A DNA stretch of 64,000 nt from Clostridia bacterium (GCA_017431005.1 JAFRLY010000026.1:1-64000); one strand, 5' to 3'. Shown: positions 1-8,914, counted from the stretch's first letter. The notes: a model not told the origin generated them from the sequence alone. Made by a program: numbers and translations.

Positions 1-18
1 AATAAAATAGTTCACCAT

Positions 19-136
<118 letters not shown>

Positions 137-147
137 TCCAAATAAAG

Positions 148-178
148 GCAGCTTGTGAAAACAGGCTGCATTTTTTTG
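148..178 (+). terminator. Intrinsic terminator of the rRNA operon
   Basis: An 8-bp stem GCAGCTTG / CAGGCTGC (one G-U pair) at 148-155 and 162-169 is followed by seven T residues at 171-177. It sits 12 nt after the 5S gene. Confidence 0.9.
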
Positions 179-250
179 TTTTGTGATTTGCACAAAAGGA
201 CCGTCCCCATGTGCACGCATGGAATTTTGAAAATTTTATATGGAATTATA

Positions 251-279
251 TTGGAAGTACGGACAAAATATGATAGAAT
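251..279 (+). promoter_or_regulatory. Sigma-A-type promoter of the rhodanese/HTH gene
   Basis: TTGGAA at 251-256 and TAGAAT at 274-279 are separated by 17 nt. This gives a 5' leader of about 50 nt before the GTG start at 335. Confidence 0.7.
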
Positions 280-334
280 GTCTCCAAGTTTAAAGATTCA
301 ATATTCATGACTGTACGTTCCGGGAGGAAATGCT

Positions 335-1066
335 GTGAATATTAATGAGTATATGGAAAAATATAAAGAGACGGAAGGCGCTCTGCTCGTAGACCTTCGG
401 AACCCTGAGGATTATCAGCGCGCCCATATTCCAGGAGCAATCAATATTCAGATGGACCAGCTCCGGGATGAAATCCGGAGGATTGCCACCTTCAGGACAC
501 CTGTGTTCTTCTATTGCTATGCGGGCATCCGCAGCGCGCAGGCAGAAGCGCTGCTGACAGCCAAGGGTTACCAGGCCTACAATATCGGAAGCTTTGAGGA
601 GTATACCGGCGAACGTGAGGGGAAGACTGTCCGCATGCAGATGAAGGAACTGCGGAAGGAAAAGGGACTTTCCCAGGTGCAGATGGCGGAAAGCATCGGC
701 GTACAGCCTGTGACCATTTCCGCTATTGAGACTGCTCGTATGAAAATCAGCGCGAAGATTGCTGACCGCGTCCGCGCAGTATACGACGTCGAAGTGGTGG
801 ATACAGATCTCAGCACGCAGCCTGCCAGGGAAGAAGCACGCACAAGAAAAACAGCCGGCAGACACAAAAACGGTGTGCGCGGCAGAAAACGGGCGCAGAA
901 GAAGGAAAATGCGACTGTCATTTATCAGGACGCGTCAGGCCGGCAGATTACAGAGGCAGAAATTCTGGCCAAGGTCGGCAAAGCGGACCGAATCTGTGTC
1001 TACCTGGATGAAAACCGGGCTGAATGGGTGCGCGGAAAGCAATCCGGCAGTACGGAGCTCTGGTGA
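335..1066 (+). CDS. Rhodanese-like / XRE-type HTH fusion protein with a C-terminal small domain
   Basis: This 243-residue protein joins three parts. Residues 5-95 are a rhodanese-like domain with the loop C61-YAGI-R66-S67, the usual sulfur- or phosphate-binding CxxxxR loop. Residues 103-150 form a Cro/C1-type helix-turn-helix (GLSQVQMAESIGVQPVTIS). A basic linker rich in Arg and Lys (163-191) leads to a short alpha/beta domain at 194-235 resembling the DUF6465-like domain of Clostridia. The GTG start is set by GGGAGGA at 322-328. It is probably a redox- or sulfur-sensing DNA-binding regulator; no target is visible. Domain calls come from motif reading, so the regulatory role is inference. Confidence 0.8.
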   Translation: MNINEYMEKYKETEGALLVDLRNPEDYQRAHIPGAINIQMDQLRDEIRRIATFRTPVFFYCYAGIRSAQAEALLTAKGYQAYNIGSFEEYTGEREGKTVRMQMKELRKEKGLSQVQMAESIGVQPVTISAIETARMKISAKIADRVRAVYDVEVVDTDLSTQPAREEARTRKTAGRHKNGVRGRKRAQKKENATVIYQDASGRQITEAEILAKVGKADRICVYLDENRAEWVRGKQSGSTELW

Positions 1067-1100
1067 TCAGAGACCGAAGAAAACTGATAAGACAGAAAAA

Positions 1101-1137
1101 CGGGCATATCCGCAGGGGATATGCCCGAATTGTTTTT
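1101..1137. terminator. Bidirectional terminator between convergent genes
   Basis: A perfect 11-bp stem (CGGGCATATCC at 1101-1111, GGATATGCCCG at 1117-1127) has T-rich sequence on the right and an A-run on the left. It can therefore end both the rhodanese/HTH gene and the minus-strand rhamnose operon. Confidence 0.9.
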
Positions 1138-1145
1138 GGGGAAAA

Positions 1146-1958
1146 TCAGTCAAGCCAGCCTTCCCGTGCCTTGAGGCCGAAACGCTTTTCCAGCTGATGC
1201 ATCTGTTCGTCGGTAATCGTGTTCAGCCGAGGCAGATGGGCGATCTTCATATAGATCTCCGCAGCCTTTTCGGCGGTCTCGATCAGGCCGAAGGTTTCAT
1301 CCAGATCCTTGCCGGCACCGTAAATGCCGTGCTGACTCCAGACCACCAGGCGAGCCGTCAGCATTTTCTCAGCAGTGGCTACACCGATCTCATTGGTGCC
1401 GCAGAGCATCCAGGGCAGAACATTGACGCCTTCCGGGAAAACGACGATGCACTCGGTGCACATCTGCCAGAGGGTCCGGGTGAATTGCTTTTCATCCAGA
1501 TCATGCACATAGGTCATGGCCAGCAGGTTGGCGGGGTGGCAGTGCATGATGACCCGGTTTTCCGGATTCACCTTCAGACGTGCCACATGGCTCATCATAT
1601 GGGCCGGGAATTCGCTGGTGAACTGACCGCCGTCGGTGTAGCCCCAGAGCAGATCCGCCTGCTGTCCCTGTTCCTTCAGCCGGACGATGCCCAGATTGAC
1701 ATCGGGGGCGTACTGTACATTCTTGTAGTACTTGCCGGTGCCGGTGACGAGGAAATATTTTCCATCCAGCTCCGGAGCGGTGAAACCCGTGGGGATCGTG
1801 CGCAGCACCTGCTTCACATCCAGGTATTCGCTGACTTCCGCTTCATCCAGCATCAGGCTGATATTGCCGCCGTTGCGCTCATCCCAGCCGTGGTCATACA
1901 TATTCGTGGTCGTCCGGATCATTTCCACCATAAAGGGAGCGGTTAAAATATCTTTCAT
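1146..1958 (-). CDS. rhaD: Rhamnulose-1-phosphate aldolase
   Basis: Class II zinc aldolase that splits L-rhamnulose 1-phosphate into dihydroxyacetone phosphate and L-lactaldehyde. At 270 residues it has the normal RhaD length and the family landmarks GWDERNGGN (24-32), TGTGK (72-76), catalytic E116 in TSEFPAH, zinc ligands H139 and H141 in MHCH, and H210 in SQHG. It closely resembles enterobacterial RhaD throughout, including the DETFGLIETAEK segment. It is the last gene of the operon rhaB, isomerase, rhaD; the gap to the isomerase is 31 nt. The ATG follows a GGAGGAAAAAAC ribosome site. Confidence 0.95.
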   Translation of the reverse strand: MKDILTAPFMVEMIRTTTNMYDHGWDERNGGNISLMLDEAEVSEYLDVKQVLRTIPTGFTAPELDGKYFLVTGTGKYYKNVQYAPDVNLGIVRLKEQGQQADLLWGYTDGGQFTSEFPAHMMSHVARLKVNPENRVIMHCHPANLLAMTYVHDLDEKQFTRTLWQMCTECIVVFPEGVNVLPWMLCGTNEIGVATAEKMLTARLVVWSQHGIYGAGKDLDETFGLIETAEKAAEIYMKIAHLPRLNTITDEQMHQLEKRFGLKAREGWLD

Positions 1959-1989
1959 TGTTTTTTCCTCCGTTTATTGATCAGTTCAC

Positions 1990-3414
1990 TCAGCGGGTAA
2001 TGACATCCACCGGCACGTTGAAGATCTTGGCGACCTTCAGAATCGTGTCAATATGGCGTCCGGCAGCCGCGGCCATGTGATGGGTGGGGCCGGCCTCGCT
2101 CCACTTGTTGCAGAATTCCCTGGCACTGCAGGAGAAGCGCATCCGCATGTTGGTGTCACCGAACATGAAGATCGGGCCTTCCTCGTTTACGCCTTCCGCC
2201 ACAACGAACTTGAAGTGGCCGTCCTTATCCTGGGTGATGCCCAGGAAGGTGATGGGGCTGTTGACGGGCGGATAGAACTGGGTCAGATAGCCGCCGCCGG
2301 TCTTGCCGTGGAACACGGGCACGATCTTCATGGTGGGCTTCCGGGCCTGGGAGATATCCGCGTCGCCGGAGCCAGAATGGCCGATAATGCAGATATCCTC
2401 ATTGAAATCAATGGAATACATTTCAGAGAGCTGGCCGGTGCCGGCAATCACCTTCAGGATGCCCATGGCCATGGCCACCTTGATATCGCCTTCCACGGCG
2501 CAGGCAGTGCCCTGCTTGATCAGCATGGAGAAGGCAGGGATCAGCATGCTGTCCAGCTTTCCGGCCACGCCCTGGGCGAAGCCGTCATAATGGGAAGCCA
2601 CGAAGCCAAGCTTTTCATCCCTGCACCACTGCTCAAAGGCGACCACGTATTTCGCCATATCCCAGACCTTTTCAACGGTTCCGCCGCCTTCGATATCGAA
2701 GGTATCCAGAATGTCCTGCGCCTTGGCGCGGATGGCGGCCTCATCCGTGATATTGTCCGCGATAGCCCACATCTTTTCCCAGTCGAACTGCTTGGTATAC
2801 AGCCACATCCGGTGATAAAGGTTGGTTTCATCGATATACAGATCCATCATACCGGGATAGGGGCGGCCGATCTGGGCGATATTGGTATCCCGGAAACGGC
2901 GGCGTACCTGAGCGGCGGTGCACCAGTCCTTAATCTCCTTTTCAACCTCCGGATCGCCGCCTTCCACGACGCCGGTGATGACCGCGTGCCGCTTGCCGGC
3001 CCGCTCCAGGTCTGCCACCATCTCGCCGACGGCGCCGCAGGCATACAGGGTGCCCAGCCAGGTGGGGGTGTCAGTGGTGGCGTAATCCGGCGCCTTCATC
3101 TTCTGGACATTGACCAGCACAACCGGAACATCCAGATCACGGACAGCGGGGAGCATGTTATAGGAGGTGGCGTAGGTGAGCAGCTGCAGGATAACCAGAT
3201 CCACATCAGCGGCACGGAATTTATCGCCGGCGGCCATGGACTGCTCCTTGGTGGTCACGAGACCGCCGTCAATCAGCTCCACGGTATCCGGGATCAGCTT
3301 TTTAAACGCTTCATACTGCCCCTCAAATTCCGGCACGAGGCTGGGGAACTGGGGCAGATAGGCGCCGAGGGCGATGGAGAAGACACCGATCCGGGCTTTG
3401 GTTTCAACTAACAT
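1990..3414 (-). CDS. L-arabinose/L-fucose isomerase-fold sugar isomerase, probably acting on rhamnose
   Basis: A 474-residue aldose-ketose isomerase of the AraA/FucI fold. Candidate metal ligands in the AraA pattern are E308 (VEGD), E331 or D336 (SEMYSIDF), H346 (GHSG) and H445/H446 (PTHHMA). The start is the ATG at 3414, because AAAGGAGG lies seven bases upstream; an ATG seven codons earlier would contain that site. It lies between rhaB and rhaD, where canonical RhaA (a different family) would be expected, so it may convert L-rhamnose to L-rhamnulose. L-arabinose or L-fucose isomerase activity remains possible, and araD is present at 32.8 kb. Confidence 0.8.
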   Translation of the reverse strand: MLVETKARIGVFSIALGAYLPQFPSLVPEFEGQYEAFKKLIPDTVELIDGGLVTTKEQSMAAGDKFRAADVDLVILQLLTYATSYNMLPAVRDLDVPVVLVNVQKMKAPDYATTDTPTWLGTLYACGAVGEMVADLERAGKRHAVITGVVEGGDPEVEKEIKDWCTAAQVRRRFRDTNIAQIGRPYPGMMDLYIDETNLYHRMWLYTKQFDWEKMWAIADNITDEAAIRAKAQDILDTFDIEGGGTVEKVWDMAKYVVAFEQWCRDEKLGFVASHYDGFAQGVAGKLDSMLIPAFSMLIKQGTACAVEGDIKVAMAMGILKVIAGTGQLSEMYSIDFNEDICIIGHSGSGDADISQARKPTMKIVPVFHGKTGGGYLTQFYPPVNSPITFLGITQDKDGHFKFVVAEGVNEEGPIFMFGDTNMRMRFSCSAREFCNKWSEAGPTHHMAAAAGRHIDTILKVAKIFNVPVDVITR

Positions 3415-3431
3415 GGAACAACCTCCTTTTA

Positions 3432-4706
3432 TCATTCATCCATTTGGAATTGGATTTTCAGGTTTCCGAGGGCGGTGGCCTCGATGGGCAGGGCAATGAC
3501 CTGCTTACCGGTAGCCTCCTCCGTCAGCCGGTTCAGGAACTGGTTTTTGGCGCCGCCGCCGACGATGTAGAGCTTCGTGCAGCGCATGCCGGTGCTGCTT
3601 TCCAGAGCGTCAATAGCTGTTTTATAGCCCTGGGCGAGGGAACGGTACGCGCAGCGGAAATAGCCCGCGACGCACTTCGGGGGATGGGGGAGCTTCGCGT
3701 CGAAGGCCGCTTTCATGCTTTCCGGCGCCATGAAGATCTCATCAAACACATCGACCAGATGATCGAAATGATTCTCCTCCGCCTCAGCGGTGATCTCATT
3801 CCAGGGTTTGCCGGGGCACAGCTCATCGCGCAGGCGGTTGACCAGCCACATGCCCATGATGTTTTTCAGGTAGCGGTTGTAGCCGACGCCGCCTTCATTG
3901 GAATAATTGGCAGCCCGGCTGGCGTCGTCCGTCAGGGGCTTCGGCGTTTTGACACCCAGCAGGGACCAGGTGCCGGAGGAAAGGAACAGCTCGCTGCCCT
4001 CCATCGGGATGCCCTCCACAGCGCTTCCTGTATCGTGAGTGGCGCAGAGCATGACCTGAATGCCTTTATATTCGCCTATAACCGTTCCGGGCTGCTGCAG
4101 CGGGCGGAACAGCGCATCCGGCAGGCCGAGCCTCCGGATGATTTCCGGATCGTACTCTCCGGTCTCCGCGCTGACCATGCCGCCGGTCGTGGCGTTCGTA
4201 TATTCGTGGGACTTGACGCCGCTGAGCTTATACATCAGGTATTCCGGGATCATCAGGAAATCCGTGACACCTTCCAGGCGCCCGGCCAGCTTGTCCGCAT
4301 ACAGCTGATAAATGGTATTGAAGGGCTGATACTGAATCCCGGTATGGCTGTACAGCTCATTGAAGGGCATGATCTCATGCACTTTGGGAATGGACGCCTC
4401 CGTGCGGCTGTCACGATAGGCATAGCAGGGGAGTACCTCCTGATCACCGCGCATCAGCACATAGTCAACGCCCCAGGTATCCACGGAAAGGGTGGCAAGG
4501 TCCGGATAACGGGCCAGCGCCGCGTCAATGCCCTCCCGGACATAACCGAGCAGCGCGTCAATATCCCAGGTCAGGTGCCCGTCCTTCTCCGTGACGCCGT
4601 TGGGAAAACGGAAGACCTCCTCTGTCCGGACTTCCCCGTTTTCCTGCCAGCCGACAATGTGACGGCCGCTGGACGCACCGATATCAATGGCGAGATGCTT
4701 TTTCAA
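3432..4706 (-). CDS. rhaB: Rhamnulokinase (FGGY family), short at the C-terminus
   Basis: Phosphorylates L-rhamnulose with ATP. The N-terminus has AIDIGASSGRH (ATP phosphate-binding) and the middle has SVDTWGVDY, HDTGSAV and SSGTWSLLG, followed by the adenosine motif GGGAKN. The reading begins at TTG 4706, with AGAGGTGA just upstream; the longer frame adds a hydrophobic stretch with no homology. The protein is about 424 residues and stops right after ATALGN plus nine residues, whereas RhaB proteins usually run on for 30-50 more. The next gene's ribosome site follows at once, so the shortening looks fixed and not a sequencing slip, but I cannot exclude one. Confidence 0.9.
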   Translation of the reverse strand: MKKHLAIDIGASSGRHIVGWQENGEVRTEEVFRFPNGVTEKDGHLTWDIDALLGYVREGIDAALARYPDLATLSVDTWGVDYVLMRGDQEVLPCYAYRDSRTEASIPKVHEIMPFNELYSHTGIQYQPFNTIYQLYADKLAGRLEGVTDFLMIPEYLMYKLSGVKSHEYTNATTGGMVSAETGEYDPEIIRRLGLPDALFRPLQQPGTVIGEYKGIQVMLCATHDTGSAVEGIPMEGSELFLSSGTWSLLGVKTPKPLTDDASRAANYSNEGGVGYNRYLKNIMGMWLVNRLRDELCPGKPWNEITAEAEENHFDHLVDVFDEIFMAPESMKAAFDAKLPHPPKCVAGYFRCAYRSLAQGYKTAIDALESSTGMRCTKLYIVGGGAKNQFLNRLTEEATGKQVIALPIEATALGNLKIQFQMDE

Positions 4707-4744
4707 AACCGAGTCACCTCTTGTACAGATTATTGGATACATAT

Positions 4745-4773
4745 ATAATATCAAATAAAGAAAAATGAGTAAA
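4745..4773 (-). promoter_or_regulatory. Probable promoter of the rhamnose operon
   Basis: Read on the minus strand, TTTACT (4773-4768) and TATTAT (4750-4745) are 17 nt apart, about 40 nt before the rhaB start. The 127-bp divergent gap also serves the hydrolase at 4834. No clear palindromic operator was seen. Confidence 0.5.
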
Positions 4774-4833
4774 GCGCACATCGTGGAATTTGTTTGTTAT
4801 TTTCAGACAAAAATGACAGCGGAGGTATTCATC

Positions 4834-6810
4834 ATGAAACAGATTCGCGTTACTGACAGTCTGCTGCCCGGAACGTCCGCAGAGGGCGACGTACTGACGC
4901 TTCCGGCGGCCGGGGGCGGCTTTCTGCTGCCGGACCTGACAAAGGAAACGTACCGCTGGCTGAACCTGGACATGCAGGTGCTGGCAGATCACGCTCAGGC
5001 CTTTGAGGCCAGATTCTACGCGGAGGAGGAAGCGCCGCGGGTGATTATCCGTTTCGGGCTTATGCCGGATATGCCTGCCGTTTTCGCGCTGGACCTGAAC
5101 TGGCTGGACGGCCATGTGCTGTTCCCCGGGCACCGTGTGGGAACGCAGAAGGTAGTCTGCCACGGATCCCGCATTGAAAGAAACGAGATCAGGCGGGCAG
5201 AGCTGGTGAGCATGGCAGCCGCGGAAAGCGTCCGGGTCCGTTTCAGCTCCGTCTGGCTGGACGACGTGCCCGGCCCGCTGCATGCGCCGGGCGAGGAAAA
5301 GCTGATCGACACCTTCGGTCAGTATAAAAAGAAGGACTGGCCCGGAAAGATCCGGACAGAAGCTGAGTGCAGCGCATTCCTGCGGGCGGAGAGCGGGAAG
5401 GCGCCGGCTTATCCCTTCGCGGACCGGACTGCATGGGGCGGAAACGCTTCGGAAAAGCTGACGGAGGGAACCGGCTATTTCGGGAAGATCCGGAAGGACG
5501 GCCGGTGGTACCTGACAGATCCGGAGGGCTGCGCCTTCTTCAGCATGGGGCCGGACTGCGTGGTGGCCCGCTGCGACGCGCGGATTGACGGGCTCGAAAA
5601 CCTGCTGGAGGATCTGCCTTCCCGGGAGGAGGCGCCGGAGCTTTACGGGGACGGGCGGCTTTCCTTCGGCGAGACGGAGCGCGGCAGGGGAGTCCTCTTT
5701 TCCTATGAACGGCGGAACCTGATGCGCGCCTTCGGGAAGGACTGGGACGCTGCCTGGCAGCGGCTGGTAACCGGCCAGCTGATACGGATGGGCATGAACA
5801 CGCTGGGCAACTGGAGCGACAGCCGCCTGTACGGAAAAATGCCTTATGTGACCAGCCTGCCGGAATTCCCCTCCACGAAGCAGCTGATTTTCCGGGATTT
5901 CCCGGACGTGCTGGCGAAGGAATACAGGCAGGAGGCTGTCCGGTGTGCTGAAGCGCTGGAGGAGCGGCGCGACGACCCCTGGATGATCGGCTATTTCCTG
6001 CGGAATGAGCCGGCCTGGGCCTTTGTGGACAAACTGCTGATCGCGGACGAGGTGCTGCGGAATCCGGAGCCGACCGCATGCCGGGAAGGACTGATCGATT
6101 TCCTGCAGGAGCGGTACGGGACAGCGGAGGCGCTGTCGGAGGCCTGGCAGACCCGGTTTGCGTCCTTTGACGAGCTGCAGAAACCGATCGCGAAGGCTTC
6201 CGCCCTGTCGGAACGGGCCATGGCGGACATCCGCGAGTTTTCCGCATTCCTGACGGACCGGTATATGCGCATACCGGCGGAAGCCTGCCGGGCCGCCGAT
6301 CCGAACCATATGATCCTGGGCATGCGATGGGCCTGGATTTCCGACCCGCTGCTGGTTACCGGGTGGGACGCCTTTGACGTGTTCTCCATCAACTGCTACG
6401 CGGTGGATCCGACACCGGCGCTGGATCAGGTGCGGAAGCTGGGGGTGGATCTGCCGGTCATGATCGGAGAGTTTCACTTCGGCGCGCTGGACGCAGGCCT
6501 GCCGGCGACAGGGCTGGAGGCGGTGCGGAACCAGGCGGACCGGGCCCGGGCCTACAGATGCTATGTCGAGCGGGTCGCGGCCGCGCCGAACGGAGTCGGC
6601 TGTCACTGGTTCCAATGCTATGATCAGTTTGCCCTGGGACGCTTTGACGGGGAAAACTACAACATCGGCCTGTTCGATATTACGCTGCGTCCCTATCCGG
6701 AGCTTTGCCGGGCTGTGCGGGAAACCGCTGCGTCCGTATATGGAATTATGGCAGGTGAACAGATGCCTTCAGAGGATTGGCCGGTCAGCCTTCCGATGAT
6801 CGCTTACTGA
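4834..6810 (+). CDS. Agarase-like glycoside hydrolase (GH50-like, clan GH-A)
   Basis: A 658-residue enzyme with an N-terminal beta-sandwich-like part and a TIM-barrel catalytic half. The probable acid/base is the Glu in FLRNEPAW (about residue 391) and the probable nucleophile the Glu in MIGEFHFGALD (about 545). The last motif is typical of GH50 agarase-type beta-galactosidases as I recall them. The start is ATG 4834 with GGAGG at 4821-4825. No signal peptide is present, so it probably acts on imported oligosaccharides. Divergent from the rhamnose operon and upstream of the ABC importer, it may trim galactose- or rhamnose-containing oligomers. Exact substrate unknown; GH42-like is an alternative. 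Confidence 0.75.
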   Translation: MKQIRVTDSLLPGTSAEGDVLTLPAAGGGFLLPDLTKETYRWLNLDMQVLADHAQAFEARFYAEEEAPRVIIRFGLMPDMPAVFALDLNWLDGHVLFPGHRVGTQKVVCHGSRIERNEIRRAELVSMAAAESVRVRFSSVWLDDVPGPLHAPGEEKLIDTFGQYKKKDWPGKIRTEAECSAFLRAESGKAPAYPFADRTAWGGNASEKLTEGTGYFGKIRKDGRWYLTDPEGCAFFSMGPDCVVARCDARIDGLENLLEDLPSREEAPELYGDGRLSFGETERGRGVLFSYERRNLMRAFGKDWDAAWQRLVTGQLIRMGMNTLGNWSDSRLYGKMPYVTSLPEFPSTKQLIFRDFPDVLAKEYRQEAVRCAEALEERRDDPWMIGYFLRNEPAWAFVDKLLIADEVLRNPEPTACREGLIDFLQERYGTAEALSEAWQTRFASFDELQKPIAKASALSERAMADIREFSAFLTDRYMRIPAEACRAADPNHMILGMRWAWISDPLLVTGWDAFDVFSINCYAVDPTPALDQVRKLGVDLPVMIGEFHFGALDAGLPATGLEAVRNQADRARAYRCYVERVAAAPNGVGCHWFQCYDQFALGRFDGENYNIGLFDITLRPYPELCRAVRETAASVYGIMAGEQMPSEDWPVSLPMIAY

Positions 6811-6851
6811 TCCGGCATTGCATAAAACGCCGTATTTTTCCCAAATATTAC

Positions 6852-6880
6852 TTGTATTTGCATACCGGATTTGTTATAAT
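6852..6880 (+). promoter_or_regulatory. Promoter of ABC sugar importer operon 1
   Basis: TTGTAT at 6852-6857 and a perfect TATAAT at 6875-6880 are separated by 17 nt. Transcription should begin near 6887. Confidence 0.8.
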
Positions 6881-6886
6881 GCCTTC

Positions 6887-7020
6887 ATCGAACGGGAGAG
6901 GCCCGACAGGCCTGCCGTTCCGAGGCGACAAATGGAAAGATGCGGATACGGGTGCATACCCGCAGCTTTTTTGGGTTTCGTTCCGGAGCGGTTCAGACAT
7001 CAGAAAGGGGAGTGATCTGA
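6887..7020 (+). promoter_or_regulatory. Structured leader with a terminator-like hairpin before the importer operon
   Basis: The leader of about 134 nt begins with a hairpin at 890-920 of the 6 kb block (6890-6920): GAACGG pairs with CCGTTC and, inside, AGGCC with GGCCT. A second hairpin, TGCGG at 6941-6945 with CCGCA at 6960-6964 plus two inner pairs, is followed by six T residues at 6967-6972. This layout suggests transcription attenuation before the first permease. No known riboswitch was recognised, and the stem is weak enough that termination may be partial. Confidence 0.55.
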
Positions 7021-7974
7021 TTGCAAAAAGCTGTTCCGCAGAAAGTCATTAACAATCGGAAACCTTCGGTGGGCAGAACGCTCTATCAGAACAAGACACT
7101 GATCATCATGTGCATACCGGCGATTATTTATTTTATCGCCTTCAGCTACATGCCGCTGCCCGGCATCTATGTGGCCTTCGTCAACTACAATTACCGGGCA
7201 GGTATTTTCGGAAGCCCCTTTATCGGACTGCGCAACTTTGAGTTTGTCGCGAAATCCGGCAAGCTGTGGATGCTGACGAAAAACACCATTCTGTTCAACT
7301 TTGCCTTCATCATCCTGGATAACCTGCTGGCTGTGGTGGTGGCCATCCTGCTGAAGGAAATCCAGAGCAAGATGTTCCGCAAGGTCAGCCAGACCATGAT
7401 GTTCCTGCCTTATTTCATTTCTCAGGTTCTGGTCGGTCTGCTGGTCTTCAGCCTGCTGAACTCCGATACCGGCTTCCTGAACGTAGTGCTGACAAGGCTG
7501 GGTATGACGCCGCTGCGGCTTTACAAAAATGGCGACGCGTGGCCTCTGATCATCATTCTGGTGCACCTGTGGCAGAAGACAGGCTACAACTCAGTGGTTT
7601 ATTTCGCCGCCATCATGGGCATTGACGACTCGATCATTGAGGCATCCATGATTGACGGCGCCAACGGCTGGCAGAAGATCCGGCATATTATCCTGCCCTC
7701 CCTGCGGCCGACTATCGTTATCCTGCTGCTGTTCGCACTGGGCGGCATCGTGAAGGGCGACTTCGGCCTCTTCTGGAACCTGGTGGGCCGCAATCCTACG
7801 CTGTACCAGAAGGTGGATATCATTGAAATGTTCGTATACCGGGCGACCGTTTCGGACTTCAATTTCTCCACCGCGTCCGCTGTCGGCATGTACCAGTCCC
7901 TGGTCGGCTTTGTGCTGGTGCTCACTGTGAACACCATCGTGAAGAAGATCGAGCCGGATTACTCGCTGTTCTGA
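7021..7974 (+). CDS. ABC sugar importer permease (LplB-type)
   Basis: A 317-residue inner-membrane permease of the binding-protein-dependent family, with about six hydrophobic segments. The coupling (EAA) loop EASMIDGANGWQKIRHIILP at about residues 206-225 contacts the ATPase. The N-terminal MPLPGIYVAFVNYNYR and GLRNFEF are characteristic of LplB/YtcP-group transporters. The start is TTG 7021 with GGGGAG upstream. It is first in an operon with a second permease and a binding protein. No ATP-binding gene lies nearby, which is usual for this group because a shared MsmX-like ATPase serves several importers. Confidence 0.9.
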   Translation: MQKAVPQKVINNRKPSVGRTLYQNKTLIIMCIPAIIYFIAFSYMPLPGIYVAFVNYNYRAGIFGSPFIGLRNFEFVAKSGKLWMLTKNTILFNFAFIILDNLLAVVVAILLKEIQSKMFRKVSQTMMFLPYFISQVLVGLLVFSLLNSDTGFLNVVLTRLGMTPLRLYKNGDAWPLIIILVHLWQKTGYNSVVYFAAIMGIDDSIIEASMIDGANGWQKIRHIILPSLRPTIVILLLFALGGIVKGDFGLFWNLVGRNPTLYQKVDIIEMFVYRATVSDFNFSTASAVGMYQSLVGFVLVLTVNTIVKKIEPDYSLF

Positions 7975-7990
7975 TTGGAGGTGTGTGAGA

Positions 7991-8914
7991 ATGGCTAAGG
8001 ATAAAGATTATATTCTGGAAAACACCACCTCGAAAATCAAACTGACAGCGTCGGATTACGTTATCCGCGGTATCGGCTACGTATTCATTACGCTTTTCGC
8101 CATCGCAAGCATTTTCCCGTTCCTGATCATTCTGGGCTCCTCCTTTGAATCGGAGGAAATGATCATTGCCAAGGGCGTCACGCTGATTCCCCGGCAGTTC
8201 ACCACAGCGGCTTATGAGCTGGTCATCAAGGGCGGCACGATCTGGGCCTCCTACGGACTGACGATCGTGATGACGCTGATCGGTACCGGTATCGGCCTGT
8301 TCATCTGCGCCATGACGGGTTATGCCCTGCAGCGCCGGGACTTCCCGTACCGCAACGCGATCTCCTTCTTCGTGTATTTCACCAGCCTGTTCCAGGCCGG
8401 TCTGGCGCCTTACTATCTGCTGATGACCCAGACCTATAACCTGAACAACTCCTATCTGGCGGTGCTGCTGCCGCTGATGGTTTCTTCCTGGCTGATCATT
8501 CTGATGAAGAACTTCGCGAAGTCCATTCCGCACGAGCTGACCGAATCCGGCAAGATCGACGGCGCCGGCGACTTCAAGATCTTCACCGCCATCGTGCTGC
8601 CGATGCTCAAGCCCGGCCTCGCTACCGTCGGCCTGTTCCTGGCGCTGGGCTACTGGAACGAGTGGTATCAGTCCTCCCTGTTCCTGCAGAACAAGGACGT
8701 GCTGCCGCTGCAGTACAGACTGTACAAGATCATCAACGAGGCTCAGAGCCTGAAGAACTCCGTTGCCAGCCAGTACGTCACCGTGGACAGCCTTCCTTCT
8801 GAATCCCTGAAGATGGCAACTGCCATGATGACCACCGGACCGATCATCTTCCTGTATCCCTTTGTGCAGCGCTACTTCATCGGCGGTATCACCGTCGGTG
8901 CTGTAAAGGGCTGA
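7991..8914 (+). CDS. ABC sugar importer permease (LplC/YtcP-type)
   Basis: A 307-residue partner permease with about six transmembrane helices and an EAA loop ESGKIDGAGDFKIFTAIVLP near residues 185-204. The C-terminus FVQRYFIGGITVGAVKG is the standard ending of this family. The ATG at 7991 is preferred to a GTG at 7985, because GGAGG at 7977-7981 is nine bases from the ATG and only three from the GTG. It follows the first permease by 16 nt. Its TGA stop forms part of the large hairpin that opens the intercistronic RNA element. Confidence 0.92.
   Translation: MAKDKDYILENTTSKIKLTASDYVIRGIGYVFITLFAIASIFPFLIILGSSFESEEMIIAKGVTLIPRQFTTAAYELVIKGGTIWASYGLTIVMTLIGTGIGLFICAMTGYALQRRDFPYRNAISFFVYFTSLFQAGLAPYYLLMTQTYNLNNSYLAVLLPLMVSSWLIILMKNFAKSIPHELTESGKIDGAGDFKIFTAIVLPMLKPGLATVGLFLALGYWNEWYQSSLFLQNKDVLPLQYRLYKIINEAQSLKNSVASQYVTVDSLPSESLKMATAMMTTGPIIFLYPFVQRYFIGGITVGAVKG

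Noticed and set aside
4707..4781. Longer rhamnulokinase starting at 4781
   Set aside because: The extra 25 residues are hydrophobic and overlap the promoter; the TTG at 4706 has a ribosome site.
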